Positions 7,574-15,945 of a stretch of DNA of 64,000 nucleotides are shown here, piece by piece. How positions within the stretch are numbered: the first letter of the stretch is position 1; every line of letters starts with the position of its first letter. The notes beneath the pieces are model-generated. The model searched no databases, was not told where the DNA came from, and was given only the letters and a program-made list of their open reading frames with translations. Position numbers and translations under genes: made by a program. The stretch is from Spirochaetota bacterium (GTDB taxonomy: Bacteria > Spirochaetota > UBA4802 > UBA5368), in the NCBI GenBank assembly GCA_035477215.1, contig DATIKU010000008.1:1-64000 (forward strand), read 5' to 3'.

Positions 7574-8978
7574 CGGCGTTTCCATCCAGGATTTTTTTTA
7601 TGGCCGCGAGCTGCTTTTCGATCTCGCCGCGCGCGGTGCTTCCGGCCGAGAGCTTGCGCTCGGGCGAGCTCTCGGGATTCAGTACTTCGCGGATGTCCCC
7701 GCCGAAATGCTCGGAAAAGCCGCGCAGCGTCTCGAGCGGAAGGTTGAAGAAATCCGCGCCGCTCTCCTCGCAGTGCCGCACAAGGCCGCCGACGATCTCG
7801 TGCGCCTTTCGGAATGGCATCCCCTTGCGGGCGAGGTAATCTGCGAGGTCGGTGGCCGTGGAAAAATTGCGGTACAGGGCGGCCTTCATGGCCTCCGTGT
7901 TAAGCCGCATGCCCGAGAGCATGGCGATCATGCCCTCGAGGGACAGCTTCACCGTGTCGACCGAGTCGAAGACGCGCTCCTTGTCCTCCTGGAGGTCGCG
8001 GTTGTAGGTGAGCGGGAGGCCCTTGAGCATGGTAAGGAGCGAGACGAGATTTCCGTAGAGCCTGCCCGTCTTGCCGCGGACGATCTCGGCGAGGTCCGGA
8101 TTGCGTTTCTGCGGCATGATCGACGAACCGGTGGTAACCTCGTCGGAGAGGCGGATGAAGCCGAACTCGGCCGAGGACCACAGCACCAGCTCCTCGCAGA
8201 AGCGCGAGAGGTGCAGCCCCAGCACCGCGGCGAAGTAGACGAAATCGAGCGCGAAGTCGCGATCGCTTACGGAGTCCATGGAGTTCGCCGTGATGCCGTC
8301 GAGGCCGAGCTCGGCCGCCGTAAAGGCGCGGTCGGTCGGGTAGTTCACCCCGGCCATGGCGCCCGCGCCGAGGGGCGAGACCGAACAGGCCCGCGCCGCG
8401 CCGGAGAGCCGCCCGCGGTCGCGGAGCAGGGCCCATGCGTGCGCCAGCACATGCTGCGAGAAACGTATGGGCTGGGCCACCTGCAAATGGGTGTAGCCGG
8501 GCATGACGACGTCGATATGTTTTTCTGCAAGCGCGGCAAGGACCGATACGAGCCCCGCAATCAGCCGGTCGATCTGCGCGGCTTCGTCGCGGAGATACAG
8601 CCGGAGGTCAAGCGCGATCTGGTCGTTACGGGAGCGCGCCGTGTGGAGCTTGCGCCCCGCGTCGCCGATCCGCCCGGTGAGGGCGGCCTCGATGTTCATG
8701 TGAATATCCTCGAGGGAGGCGGAAAACTCGAAGCGGCCCTCCTCGATTTCGCGTTCGATTTCGCGAAGCCCCTTCTCGATCGCACCGAGCTCCGCCACCG
8801 ACAGGATTCCGGTTTTCCTGAGCATGCGCGCGTGGGCGATCGAGCCCCGTATATCCTGCCGGTAGAGCCGCGCATCGTACTGGATCGAAGCGGACATGCG
8901 CTCGGTGATGTCGGAGGAGGTCCCGGCGAAGCGCCCGCCCCAGAGTTTTTTTGTTTTGGTGTCGGTTTTCTTTTTCAT
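7566..8978 (-). CDS. argH: Argininosuccinate lyase
   Basis: Last step of arginine synthesis: argininosuccinate to arginine plus fumarate. 470 residues, near the usual 460. The fumarase/aspartase superfamily signature GSSIMPQKRNPD is near residue 280. The family's HTARSRNDQIALD and GYTHLQVAQPI are also present. Cytoplasmic homotetramer by family knowledge. The upstream side, starting 15 bp before the ATG, is a hairpin-rich repeat array, so the promoter must lie within or just outside repeat sequence. Confidence 0.96.
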   Translation of the reverse strand: MKKKTDTKTKKLWGGRFAGTSSDITERMSASIQYDARLYRQDIRGSIAHARMLRKTGILSVAELGAIEKGLREIEREIEEGRFEFSASLEDIHMNIEAALTGRIGDAGRKLHTARSRNDQIALDLRLYLRDEAAQIDRLIAGLVSVLAALAEKHIDVVMPGYTHLQVAQPIRFSQHVLAHAWALLRDRGRLSGAARACSVSPLGAGAMAGVNYPTDRAFTAAELGLDGITANSMDSVSDRDFALDFVYFAAVLGLHLSRFCEELVLWSSAEFGFIRLSDEVTTGSSIMPQKRNPDLAEIVRGKTGRLYGNLVSLLTMLKGLPLTYNRDLQEDKERVFDSVDTVKLSLEGMIAMLSGMRLNTEAMKAALYRNFSTATDLADYLARKGMPFRKAHEIVGGLVRHCEESGADFFNLPLETLRGFSEHFGGDIREVLNPESSPERKLSAGSTARGEIEKQLAAIKKILDGNADD

Positions 8979-8993
8979 CGATTGTTTCCGGCT

Positions 8994-9738
8994 AACTCAT
9001 CCCCCCGGCCCATTCCCGGGATCCCCCCTCTCTTTCGTTCAAAGAGAGGGGGTTAGGGGGTGAGTTAGCCCGCTCCTGATTCAATTAACAACAATTCAGT
9101 ATGCACATCTTCGGCTTCATTTGCAAACTGAATAAATTTCATTAAGCGGTTTGATTCACCAGGAAATTGTATCAACTCATCCCCCCGGCCCCCTTCTCTT
9201 CGGAAAAGAGAAGGGGGAGCATCAGCAGCGAACTCCTTCCCGGGATCCCCCCTCTCTTTCGTTTAAAGAGAGGAGGTTAGGGGGTGAGTTAACCCGCTCC
9301 TGATTCAATTAACAACAATTCAGTATGCACGTCCCCTGCTTCATTTGCAAACTGAATAAATTTCATTAAGCGGTTTGATTCACCGGGAAATGGTATCAAC
9401 TCATCCCCCCGGCCCCCTTCTCTTCGGAAAAGAGAAGGGGGAGCATCAGCAGCGAACTCATTCCCGGGATCCCCCCTCTCTTTCGTTTAAAGAGAGGGGG
9501 TTAGGGGGTGAGTTAGCCCGCTCCTGATTCAATTAATAACAATTCAGCATGCACGTCCCCGGCTTCATTTGCAAACTGAATAAACTTCATTAAGCGGTTT
9601 GATTCACCGGGAAATTGTATCAACTCATCCCCCCGGCCCCCTTCTCTTCGGAAAAGAGAAGGGGGAGCATCAGCAGCGAACTCCTTCCCGGGATCCCCCC
9701 TCTCTTTCGTTTAAAGAGAGGAGGTTAGGGGGTGAGTT
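8994..9738. repeat. 224-bp-period array of palindromic hairpin units
   Basis: Four units bounded by AACTCATCCCCCCGG and GGGGGTGAGTT: 8994-9066 (73 bp, internally deleted), 9174-9290, 9398-9514 and 9622-9738 (117 bp each). They are separated by nearly identical spacers of about 107 bp that begin CCCGCTCCTGATTCAATTAA. Each full unit contains two strong hairpins, CCCCCTTCTCTTCGG...GAAGGGGG and CCCCTCTCTTTCG...AAAGAGAGGGG. The period is exactly 224 at the three intervals checked. It fills the whole interval between argH and the flagellar gene, and the last unit supplies that gene's stop codon. No coding potential. Confidence 0.95.
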
Positions 9739-10738
9739 AACCCGCCTGAATCTCCGCCACCAGGGCGTCGACGTACGCGCCGATCGTCTCTATCTGCGGG
9801 CGCATCTCGTACTCGAGGATGTCGGAGAGGCTGATGATGTCGTTGTTCTCGAGCGAGGAGAGTATCTGCGAAAGCAGATCGTTCAATGCGCGGTTGCGCT
9901 CCTCCAGGGAAACGCCGTCGATCACGATGCGCGACGGGTCCACCCGGAACACCGGCGCGCACTGGTAGCAGGCGCGGGTATACGCGTAGATGAATTCAAC
10001 GAACGAGCGGAAATGCCCCGATGCGTCGGCGTCCCTGCCCTCCTGGTAGAGCCGGACCGTTTCCGCGAGCGCGCCCGACTGGGCGCCGATTTCCTCCCTT
10101 ACACGATGCAGCGATTCCATGAGCACGTCGGGCGACTCCAGGCTCAGCACCACGAGGCGGCGCAGGTTCTCGCTCATCAGCATCATCCGCAAAATCTCCT
10201 TGATCGCGGGGAAAACATCGCCCCTCCGTTCGAAAACCGCGAGCAGACCTTCGCCATCCCCGGCCGCGCGCACCGATTCGGAAAAATCGGCCAGGCGCTC
10301 CAGGTAGTCCCTCACCGTGGCGTCGCGGCAACTCACCTCTTCGGGCGCGACCCCCAGGAGCGCGAGCGTGGAAATGAGGACCTCGCCCAGCCATGCGGCG
10401 CCTCCCGCAAGCGATTCCGCCGCGCCGGGCTCAACGGCGCGTTTCTCGAGCGAACGGCGAACGAACGAATCGGCCCTGTCGCAGTAGGCGTCGCCCTCCT
10501 CCAGGGATGCGATCACGACATCGGCCCGGGACTGGACGATGCAGTCGATCGAACGCACCGAGTCCAGCGGCATATCGGGCAGGCTTTCGATCATGTAAGG
10601 CTCATCGTTTATACGCGCCTCGGTAAACACGAGTTCCCGCTCCCGCGCCCAGCCGGACACGGAAGCGATCACTTCGGCCACGCTTTTCTCTCTCTCGAGG
10701 CTGAAATTTATGGGAAGGCTGTTGATCCGGATGTCCAC
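9737..10738 (-). CDS. Flagellar-locus protein of unknown function
   Basis: About 333 residues, soluble, no signal peptide. I do not recognise the family. The GTG at 10738 is preferred because GAGGT lies 7 bases upstream; a TTG at 10753 lacks one. The N-terminus VDIRINSLPINFSLE is followed by an acidic, helix-rich body. The C-terminal 110 residues (from about YQEGRDADASGHFRSFVEF to YEMRPQIETIGAYVDAL) resemble in pattern the helical export chaperone FliS, with the short LSDILEYEM run near the end. It is the last gene after fliD with a 28-bp gap, the place FliS or FliT occupies elsewhere, so a filament or cap chaperone role is plausible. Its stop codon lies in the edge of the repeat array. Confidence 0.55.
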   Translation of the reverse strand: MDIRINSLPINFSLEREKSVAEVIASVSGWARERELVFTEARINDEPYMIESLPDMPLDSVRSIDCIVQSRADVVIASLEEGDAYCDRADSFVRRSLEKRAVEPGAAESLAGGAAWLGEVLISTLALLGVAPEEVSCRDATVRDYLERLADFSESVRAAGDGEGLLAVFERRGDVFPAIKEILRMMLMSENLRRLVVLSLESPDVLMESLHRVREEIGAQSGALAETVRLYQEGRDADASGHFRSFVEFIYAYTRACYQCAPVFRVDPSRIVIDGVSLEERNRALNDLLSQILSSLENNDIISLSDILEYEMRPQIETIGAYVDALVAEIQAG

Positions 10739-10766
10739 TGCTTTACCTCGCAAGAGTGATTGTTTT

Positions 10767-12794
10767 TTATTTTTCTTCGCTTCCGCCCTGCAGACCCTTC
10801 ATCTGGTTCTTCATCCAGTCACCCTGCGACTTGGCGCCCGAGATGGACTTTTCCATGGTCGAGAACTTCTTGCGGAGCTTGTCTTCGTACTTTTTCAGGT
10901 GTTCCTGGTGGCGCTCGATCCGGCTGTTGGTCGCCTGAATATTGGTGTCCTCGAGGTCCATCTTATTGGCGATGATGTTCTTCCCCGACGAAACATACGG
11001 GCGAAGGACCGTTTCAACCCGAAAGGCCATGCCGCCGTCGATGCGGTTATCTCCGTCATTATCCGAACCGTAAAACTCCTCAACGCCTTCCGGATTGTCC
11101 TTCAGTGTCGATAGAAGCAATCCTTCGTCGACGACGAGCTTACCCTCTCGGATGCTCTCCCACGAGGCGTTGATGGCGCCGGTGGAGACGCCCATCTGAG
11201 TGATGAGCCTTATGGGCTTTTCGGCGCGGCTGGGATAGGCGTTGCTGACCGTCTCCTTGAGGGTGTTCTCCAGGCGAAGTATGGTCATATCGCCCACGAA
11301 GAGGCCGCTTTTATACTTGTTCGATTTATAGTCGCCGGGCTTCTCGCTCTTCTCGGTCTTGATGAGCAGCCTGTTTAATTCCAGATAATTGTTGTACGCC
11401 AAAACAAAGGCCTTTATCTTCTCGACAGCCTTTTCGACGTTCGGCTCCACCTTGACGGTCACCACACCGTCCGATTTGGAACGCAGCTCGAGCGTAAGTC
11501 CCTTAACGATGTCCGTGAGTCCCTCGTTTTTATCGCGCTGAACCTCCAGGCCGTCTACCTTCACCCGCGCGTCAGCGGCTTTCGCCACTTCGTGTTTGGG
11601 ATCCAGAAGCCCCCTGCCGTCAAGCGGGGTAAAGATGGCCGCGTCGGAGAAGACCGAAGCGCCCTCGTTGCCGTAAAATATCACTTTTGAAATGGTTTTG
11701 CCGTCGAAGTCCGCGCCAACGGGGATCTCCATCTTTCCGCTGAACTTTTTATCGACCGGATACAGCTTCTCCTCGCGTTTGTCCCCCACCTGGGACACCA
11801 CGCCGACCCCCAGCACATCTGAAATCTCCTCCTTCGGCTCCTTCTTTTTGAGCGGGCGGATGCGCGACACGTTATAGCCATGAAGCTCGATCCCCTTTAT
11901 GACGGTCTTCTCGTCCGGGCCGATCTCGAGACGGTAGGGGAGATTGTCGTCCTTTTCCTGGTCGGGAGGCGTATGGTTTACGTTAAACTCGATTACCGTG
12001 TTCTTTTTCGCCCCCACACCGGCGGGCAGCACATATTCGCGCCACAGGGCGCCGTTGATTGAGATTTTTTTGCCGTCCTTGTCGACCTCGATACTGCCGT
12101 CGTCTTTCCTGGGCTCTTTGCCCGCGTAGGGCACGAAATACTTGTTGTCGAACACCAGCGCGGTCTTCTGCTTTTCCTCTCCTTTTTCGCCCTTTACCAG
12201 TCCTATGGCATAGAGGAAGTCCTTGCCCTCCGACAGGTTTATCTCGCCCTTTTTGCCCGAGGTTTTGGATTCGAGCGTGAGCACATGCCTGTTTTCAGTG
12301 GTATTGATGTACGAGGTGGAGACGATGTCGGATGCGGCCTCGTCGATCTGCTCCTGCAGCGCCTTGAGCGTACCGCCCCGGAACCGCACGATTTTGGACA
12401 CGCCGTTGATCTCTATCTTGAATTTCCCTTCGGGAAACCGCTGGTCGTCCGCTATGGAATCGGTGGAAAGCCGGTGTGTCGAGGCCAGCTCGAGCACCTC
12501 GAGCCTTCGCACTCCCTTTTCGGCGTACCTGTTGGCCGTGGCGTCGATAACGCCCGGATTGGATGACAGCGCCAACTTGTCGGCATAGGACGCCCTGTGG
12601 CCGTAAAGATCCCTTGCGGCCGCGTTAACGGCATTCACCCTGGCCTTGAGCTCCTCCAGGGCCTCTTTGCGCCTGCTAAAGGTGGTCTTCTCGTCCTCCC
12701 ACTGACGTATGGGACGGGCTTCCACCTCTACAAGCTTTTTTATTATATCGTCGGTATTGAGACCGGAGGCCATGCCCCCAAAAGTGACCGGCAT
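10767..12794 (-). CDS. fliD: Flagellar hook-associated protein 2 (filament cap)
   Basis: 675 residues. The N-terminus MPVTFGGMASGLNTDDIIKKLVEVEA is the FliD_N signature; the C-terminal region with coiled-coil DTNIQATNSRIERHQEHL matches FliD_C. It is longer than the enteric protein (about 470), as in spirochaetes. Exported through the flagellar type III system; in spirochaetes it caps periplasmic filaments. It is preceded by a 104-bp leader and a sigma-28-like promoter, so it is expected to be a late flagellar gene. The unknown flagellar-locus gene follows it closely. Confidence 0.93.
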   Translation of the reverse strand: MPVTFGGMASGLNTDDIIKKLVEVEARPIRQWEDEKTTFSRRKEALEELKARVNAVNAAARDLYGHRASYADKLALSSNPGVIDATANRYAEKGVRRLEVLELASTHRLSTDSIADDQRFPEGKFKIEINGVSKIVRFRGGTLKALQEQIDEAASDIVSTSYINTTENRHVLTLESKTSGKKGEINLSEGKDFLYAIGLVKGEKGEEKQKTALVFDNKYFVPYAGKEPRKDDGSIEVDKDGKKISINGALWREYVLPAGVGAKKNTVIEFNVNHTPPDQEKDDNLPYRLEIGPDEKTVIKGIELHGYNVSRIRPLKKKEPKEEISDVLGVGVVSQVGDKREEKLYPVDKKFSGKMEIPVGADFDGKTISKVIFYGNEGASVFSDAAIFTPLDGRGLLDPKHEVAKAADARVKVDGLEVQRDKNEGLTDIVKGLTLELRSKSDGVVTVKVEPNVEKAVEKIKAFVLAYNNYLELNRLLIKTEKSEKPGDYKSNKYKSGLFVGDMTILRLENTLKETVSNAYPSRAEKPIRLITQMGVSTGAINASWESIREGKLVVDEGLLLSTLKDNPEGVEEFYGSDNDGDNRIDGGMAFRVETVLRPYVSSGKNIIANKMDLEDTNIQATNSRIERHQEHLKKYEDKLRKKFSTMEKSISGAKSQGDWMKNQMKGLQGGSEEK

Positions 12795-12876
12795 ATACTA
12801 CCTCGTCCGGACCGCCCGCCCCCCCGAGGATGCACGGGCCGCCCGCAGTAATAAGCGACTCTACAAAGGTACCGGA

Positions 12877-12933
12877 AATGGTATAATCATTCAATATATT
12901 ATCGGCATAAACGCGACATAACATTATACCATT
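12877..12933. promoter_or_regulatory. Face-to-face perfect extended -10 elements
   Basis: An 11-bp perfect inverted repeat, AATGGTATAAT at 12877-12887 and ATTATACCATT at 12923-12933, brackets the sigma-28 promoter. Each arm is also an ideal extended -10 (TGGTATAAT), one pointing toward fliD and one toward flaG on the opposite strand. It could be two promoters, an operator pair, or both. Confidence 0.5.
12899..12926 (-). promoter_or_regulatory. Sigma-28 (FliA-type) promoter for fliD
   Basis: On the minus strand a perfect GCCGATAA -10 (12906 to 12899) is preceded by TAATGTTA (12926 to 12919), 6 of 8 to the FliA -35 TAAAGTTT. The gap is 12 nt instead of the usual 11. Transcription would start near 12892, about 98 nt before the fliD ATG. 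The sequence match is direct; use by a FliA-type factor is inferred. Confidence 0.65.
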
Positions 12934-12953
12934 GCCGCCGGTCATAAATCCCG

Positions 12954-13298
12954 CTACCGCGATTCGTCAACGAACATGCCGATGAAATCGTGCATGTGTT
13001 TGAGAAGCTGCCTAAGCTCCCTGGGCGGGATCTCCCGCACCGTCTCGTTGGTCCGGCTGTCCTGGATCTTCATCACGATCCGCTGTGTGTCATCGTCCAC
13101 CGAGAAGGCGATCTTCCTGTCCATGGATCTGGTCGCCGAATTGAGCATGGAAGCCAGGCTGTCGGCGTTTTCCCTGCTGAGAGGGGGGCTGCCCCCGTCG
13201 TCTTCCCGCACCTTATTGTGCGCCTGGCCGGCCTGTTCCTTCAGTCCGGCTATCTTTGTTTGTCCGGTGTTTACCGGCATGACTCTGTTAATATCCAT
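12954..13298 (-). CDS. flaG: FlaG-like flagellar protein
   Basis: 114 residues. The C-terminal half, KIAFSVDDDTQRIVMKIQDSRTNETVREIPPRELRQLLK, is the FlaG domain signature. The N-terminus is polar and variable, as usual. FlaG proteins affect flagellar filament length in other bacteria. AAGGAGG lies 5 bases before the ATG. It sits between flaB and fliD on the same strand, with a terminator-like hairpin between it and flaB, so it probably has its own promoter in the 13299-13377 stretch; none is obvious. Confidence 0.88.
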   Translation of the reverse strand: MDINRVMPVNTGQTKIAGLKEQAGQAHNKVREDDGGSPPLSRENADSLASMLNSATRSMDRKIAFSVDDDTQRIVMKIQDSRTNETVREIPPRELRQLLKHMHDFIGMFVDESR

Positions 13299-13375
13299 CG
13301 TTTCCTCCTTGATATGGCTCGCCGCTTGAAAAGCGGGCCGCGGCCATTTTCCCCCGTCCTACCTCCCTGTTAGGG

Positions 13376-13415
13376 CGAAAAAGGGAACCTGCTCCGGCCT
13401 CCCAACCGGAGCGGG
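13376..13415 (-). terminator. Rho-independent terminator after flaB
   Basis: Stem arms 13388-13397 and 13406-13415 (10 bp with one G-U pair, core GCTCCGG/CCGGAGC) with an 8-nt loop. In the minus-strand transcript it is followed by TTCCCTTTTT. It lies about 50 bp past the flaB stop at 13464. Confidence 0.65.
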
Positions 13416-13463
13416 ATGAAACAGACTGCACTGCGTAGCCCGTCTCAGTTTTAATAAGGACCC

Positions 13464-14306
13464 TCACTGGAGCAGTTGCAGTATAAGCTGAGGCTTTTGA
13501 TTCGCCTGAGCCAGCATCGCAGTACCACTCTTCACGAGGATCTGGTTCTTTGTGAACTCAACCATTTCCGAGGCCATGTCCGCGTCCCGTATCCGGGAAT
13601 CGGCAGCGAGCATGTTTTCGTAATTCCGCGACAGGGCGCTGATGGTGTTCTCCATCCTGTTGTAGTAAGCCCCCAGATCCGCCCTCTGGCGATTCAGCTT
13701 GTCCAAAGCCAAATCGATGTACCCAATCATGGAATTGGCCAGTCCAACCGTGGAGATGGAGCGTTTTCTCGCCCCGTCCACCAGGTTGAGGGCCCTGGCG
13801 CTCATCGTGCCGATATAAGCCCTCATCCTCTGGCCCTGGTTGGGTCCCACATGGAAGAACATGCTGCCGGTTTTGCTGTTGCGTCCGTACATGCCGGTAA
13901 GCATCTTCATCCTGTTGAATTCGGCGGAGGTGGTTATACGGTCCACTTCCTCGATCAACTGCGAAACCTCGACCTGGATCTGCATCCTGTCCGCGTTTGA
14001 ATAAATCCCGTTGGCCGACTGCACCGCGAGCATCCGGACCCGCTGCAAAATGTCGTTGATCTGCTGGAGAGACCCTTCGGCGACCTGAATAAAAGAAAGC
14101 CCGTTCTGGGAATTCTTTTCAGCCTGGAGCAGGCCGTTGATCTGGGTGCGCATCTTTTCAGACACGGCCAGACCCGAAGCGTCGTCACCAGCCCGGTTGA
14201 TACGCTCGCCCGATGCAAGCTTTTCAATGGACTTATCCATCCTTTCGGAAACCGCCTGGAGCTGCCTGTTAGCGAAAATGGCGCTCATGTTGTGATTGAT
14301 TCTCAT
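13464..14306 (-). CDS. flaB: Flagellin, FlaB-type core protein (copy 1)
   Basis: 280 residues from ATG at 14306, chosen because GGGAGG stands 6 bases upstream and the flagellin signature starts there (MRINHNMSAIFANRQ). A longer in-frame extension to 14456 has no flagellin similarity. Conserved N-terminal D0/D1 ([25 protein letters not shown]) and C-terminal D1/D0 ([34 protein letters not shown]) are joined by a short middle with no surface D2/D3 domain, as in spirochaetal FlaB. It forms the core of periplasmic filaments. It is about half identical to the second flagellin gene just upstream. Confidence 0.95.
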   Translation of the reverse strand: MRINHNMSAIFANRQLQAVSERMDKSIEKLASGERINRAGDDASGLAVSEKMRTQINGLLQAEKNSQNGLSFIQVAEGSLQQINDILQRVRMLAVQSANGIYSNADRMQIQVEVSQLIEEVDRITTSAEFNRMKMLTGMYGRNSKTGSMFFHVGPNQGQRMRAYIGTMSARALNLVDGARKRSISTVGLANSMIGYIDLALDKLNRQRADLGAYYNRMENTISALSRNYENMLAADSRIRDADMASEMVEFTKNQILVKSGTAMLAQANQKPQLILQLLQ

Positions 14307-14482
14307 ACGACTCCCTCCCTTGTTGTGTTTCGGGACGGCCGCCTGTGGTTTTTTTGGGACCGTCGCGGATTTGTCGGCCCCCGCGTCATGCGGAAACCGG
14401 ATCCACCCGAACGGATCAGGGGTTTTCTCCCCGGCAATGAAGCCCGGACTGCCCATGTCCAGACGACACCGGCCGACGGAAC

Positions 14483-14530
14483 GCTCCGTCAGCCGGTGAT
14501 GCCCTCCCCCGCATCACCGGCTGACGGAGC
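14483..14530. promoter_or_regulatory. Perfect 20-bp inverted repeat between flagellin genes
   Basis: GCTCCGTCAGCCGGTGATGC (14483-14502) and its exact reverse complement (14511-14530) are separated by 8 nt. A third, near-complementary arm, ACACCGGCCGACGGA, lies at 14466-14480 and can pair with the same middle arm. No T-tract follows on either strand. It lies within the 318-bp gap between the two flagellin genes; the rest of the gap has no gene. Confidence 0.7.
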
Positions 14531-14624
14531 AGCCGGGTGGAGGACAGTCTGGGAACAGCAGGAGAACGTACGAGAATCCTGGTGAGTTTTCAAAGAACCG
14601 GGAAAACGTGATTTTACGGTTTGC

Positions 14625-15473
14625 TTATCCAAGCAACCGTAAAATCGACTGGGGCTGCAGGTTTGCCTGCGCAAGCATCGCAGTGCCTGTATGGACAAGG
14701 ATGGTGCTCCTGGTGAAGTTCACCATCTCTTCGGCCATATCGGCGTCTCTGATACGTGATTCCGCCGCCTGGGTGTTCTCATAGGCGGACATAAGGCCCT
14801 TCGCGGTCATCTCAAGCCTGTTGTAATACGCGCCGAGATCGGCGCGCTGCTTGGAAAGCCGCTGCAGCGCCATGTCCATCAGGCCTATCGCGTTGTTCGC
14901 GCCCCCGGGCGATGAGAGCGATACGACAACCTTGCCCGTGCCGTCCCTCAAGCGGAAGGACTGGGCCGTCATCGTACCGATGTAAATGCGCTCGCGCTGA
15001 TTCGCGTTCGCACCCATATGCAACCACATAGACGCCTTCGGGTTCACCTTCGAAAATTCTCCGGTGAGCACCTTGAAACGGTTGAATTCCGCCTGCGACG
15101 CGATCCTGTCGACCTCGTCCACGAGCGCGGAAACCTCCACCTGAATGAGCTGACGGTCTTCGTTCGAATAGATGCCGTTCGCCGCCTGCACGGACAGCAC
15201 CCTGATCCTCTGGATGATCTGGGCGGACTGATTGAGATACCCCTCGGCGGTCTGTACGAACGACATCCCGTCCTCGGTGTTCCGCTCGGCCTGCCTGAGT
15301 CCCTGGATCTGGGTCCGCATCTTCTCGGAAACAGCCAGCCCCGAAGCATCGTCTCCCGCCTTGTTGATACGAATGCCGGAGGAGAGCTTCTGCATACTCT
15401 TGTCCACGTCCCAATGCGTAAACTTCAGCGTCCTGTTCGCATTGATCGCACCCATGTTGTTGTTGATGATCAT
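14625..15473 (-). CDS. flaB: Flagellin, FlaB-type core protein (copy 2)
   Basis: 282 residues, very close in outline to Leptospira Fla[55 protein letters not shown], and the end [25 protein letters not shown] stands 7 bases before the ATG. It is a core protein of periplasmic flagella, exported by the flagellar type III system without cleavage. It is the first gene of the minus-strand flagellin pair and has a long, structured leader whose 5' part is exactly complementary to its ribosome binding site. The two copies differ enough in their centres to have distinct filament positions or expression times. Confidence 0.96.
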   Translation of the reverse strand: MIINNNMGAINANRTLKFTHWDVDKSMQKLSSGIRINKAGDDASGLAVSEKMRTQIQGLRQAERNTEDGMSFVQTAEGYLNQSAQIIQRIRVLSVQAANGIYSNEDRQLIQVEVSALVDEVDRIASQAEFNRFKVLTGEFSKVNPKASMWLHMGANANQRERIYIGTMTAQSFRLRDGTGKVVVSLSSPGGANNAIGLMDMALQRLSKQRADLGAYYNRLEMTAKGLMSAYENTQAAESRIRDADMAEEMVNFTRSTILVHTGTAMLAQANLQPQSILRLLG

Positions 15474-15479
15474 TTTACA

Positions 15480-15642
15480 CTCCTTTGTATTTGGTTTTCC
15501 GGCTTCCCTGCCGGGCCCCGTCCCGGGCGGCGGGACGCGGCTTTTCCAGGAATAACAGACCGGCTTTACGATAACAGCCGGGATATTCCCATTCCAGGCT
15601 TATAAATGGGCGAATAAAAGACTGGAACGCAATACAAAGGAG
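15480..15642 (-). promoter_or_regulatory. Structured flagellin leader with anti-Shine-Dalgarno arm
   Basis: In the minus-strand RNA, CUCCUUUGUAUU (from 15642) is perfectly complementary over 12 nt to AAUACAAAGGAG (15491-15480), which holds the ribosome binding site. Between them lie smaller GC hairpins: CCGGCU/AGCCGG, CGUCCC/GGGACG, and CCGGC-AGGGAA-GCCGG, whose loop contains GGA. The remaining upstream gap to 16394 holds one palindromic element and the nhaD promoter region but no gene. Confidence 0.55.
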
Positions 15643-15945
15643 CTTAACGATCATCAGATCATCACCATGGTGTGTAAGCCCCAGCGTTTTCAAAGAACGA
15701 ACGGGAGAGTCGAAACTACTCCCTGTTCGTACCTTCGGCCCCTTCGGCATGAGAGTTTACCCGCACTGGAGTTTTATGGTGATGATTAAAGGCGTTTATA
15801 TGAGATTATGGATGTTTTTCATTAGATATGACCTATACTTGTGTTTTTGTCAAAAAATGTCTTTTATTTTCATTGATCGGGTACGTTTTACCGTAAGCCC
15901 CGGCTCTGTGCAATCGCGTGTAAATTAGTTTTCGGGGGATAGTCT

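Noticed and set aside
7503-9056. A 517-codon open frame on the plus strand opposite argH
   Set aside because: Mirror frame of a GC-rich gene; no family resemblance, low-complexity Arg/Glu/Gly content.
8994-9738. CRISPR array
   Set aside because: Repeats are 73-117 bp and the spacers are nearly identical to one another; no cas genes.
9599-10759. A 386-codon plus-strand frame opposite the flagellar-locus gene
   Set aside because: Begins in the repeat array and only shadows the real minus-strand gene.
15821-15853. TTGACA upstream of the first flagellin gene (minus strand)
   Set aside because: The nearest good -10 (TCTAAT) is 21 nt away; spacing too long to call a promoter.
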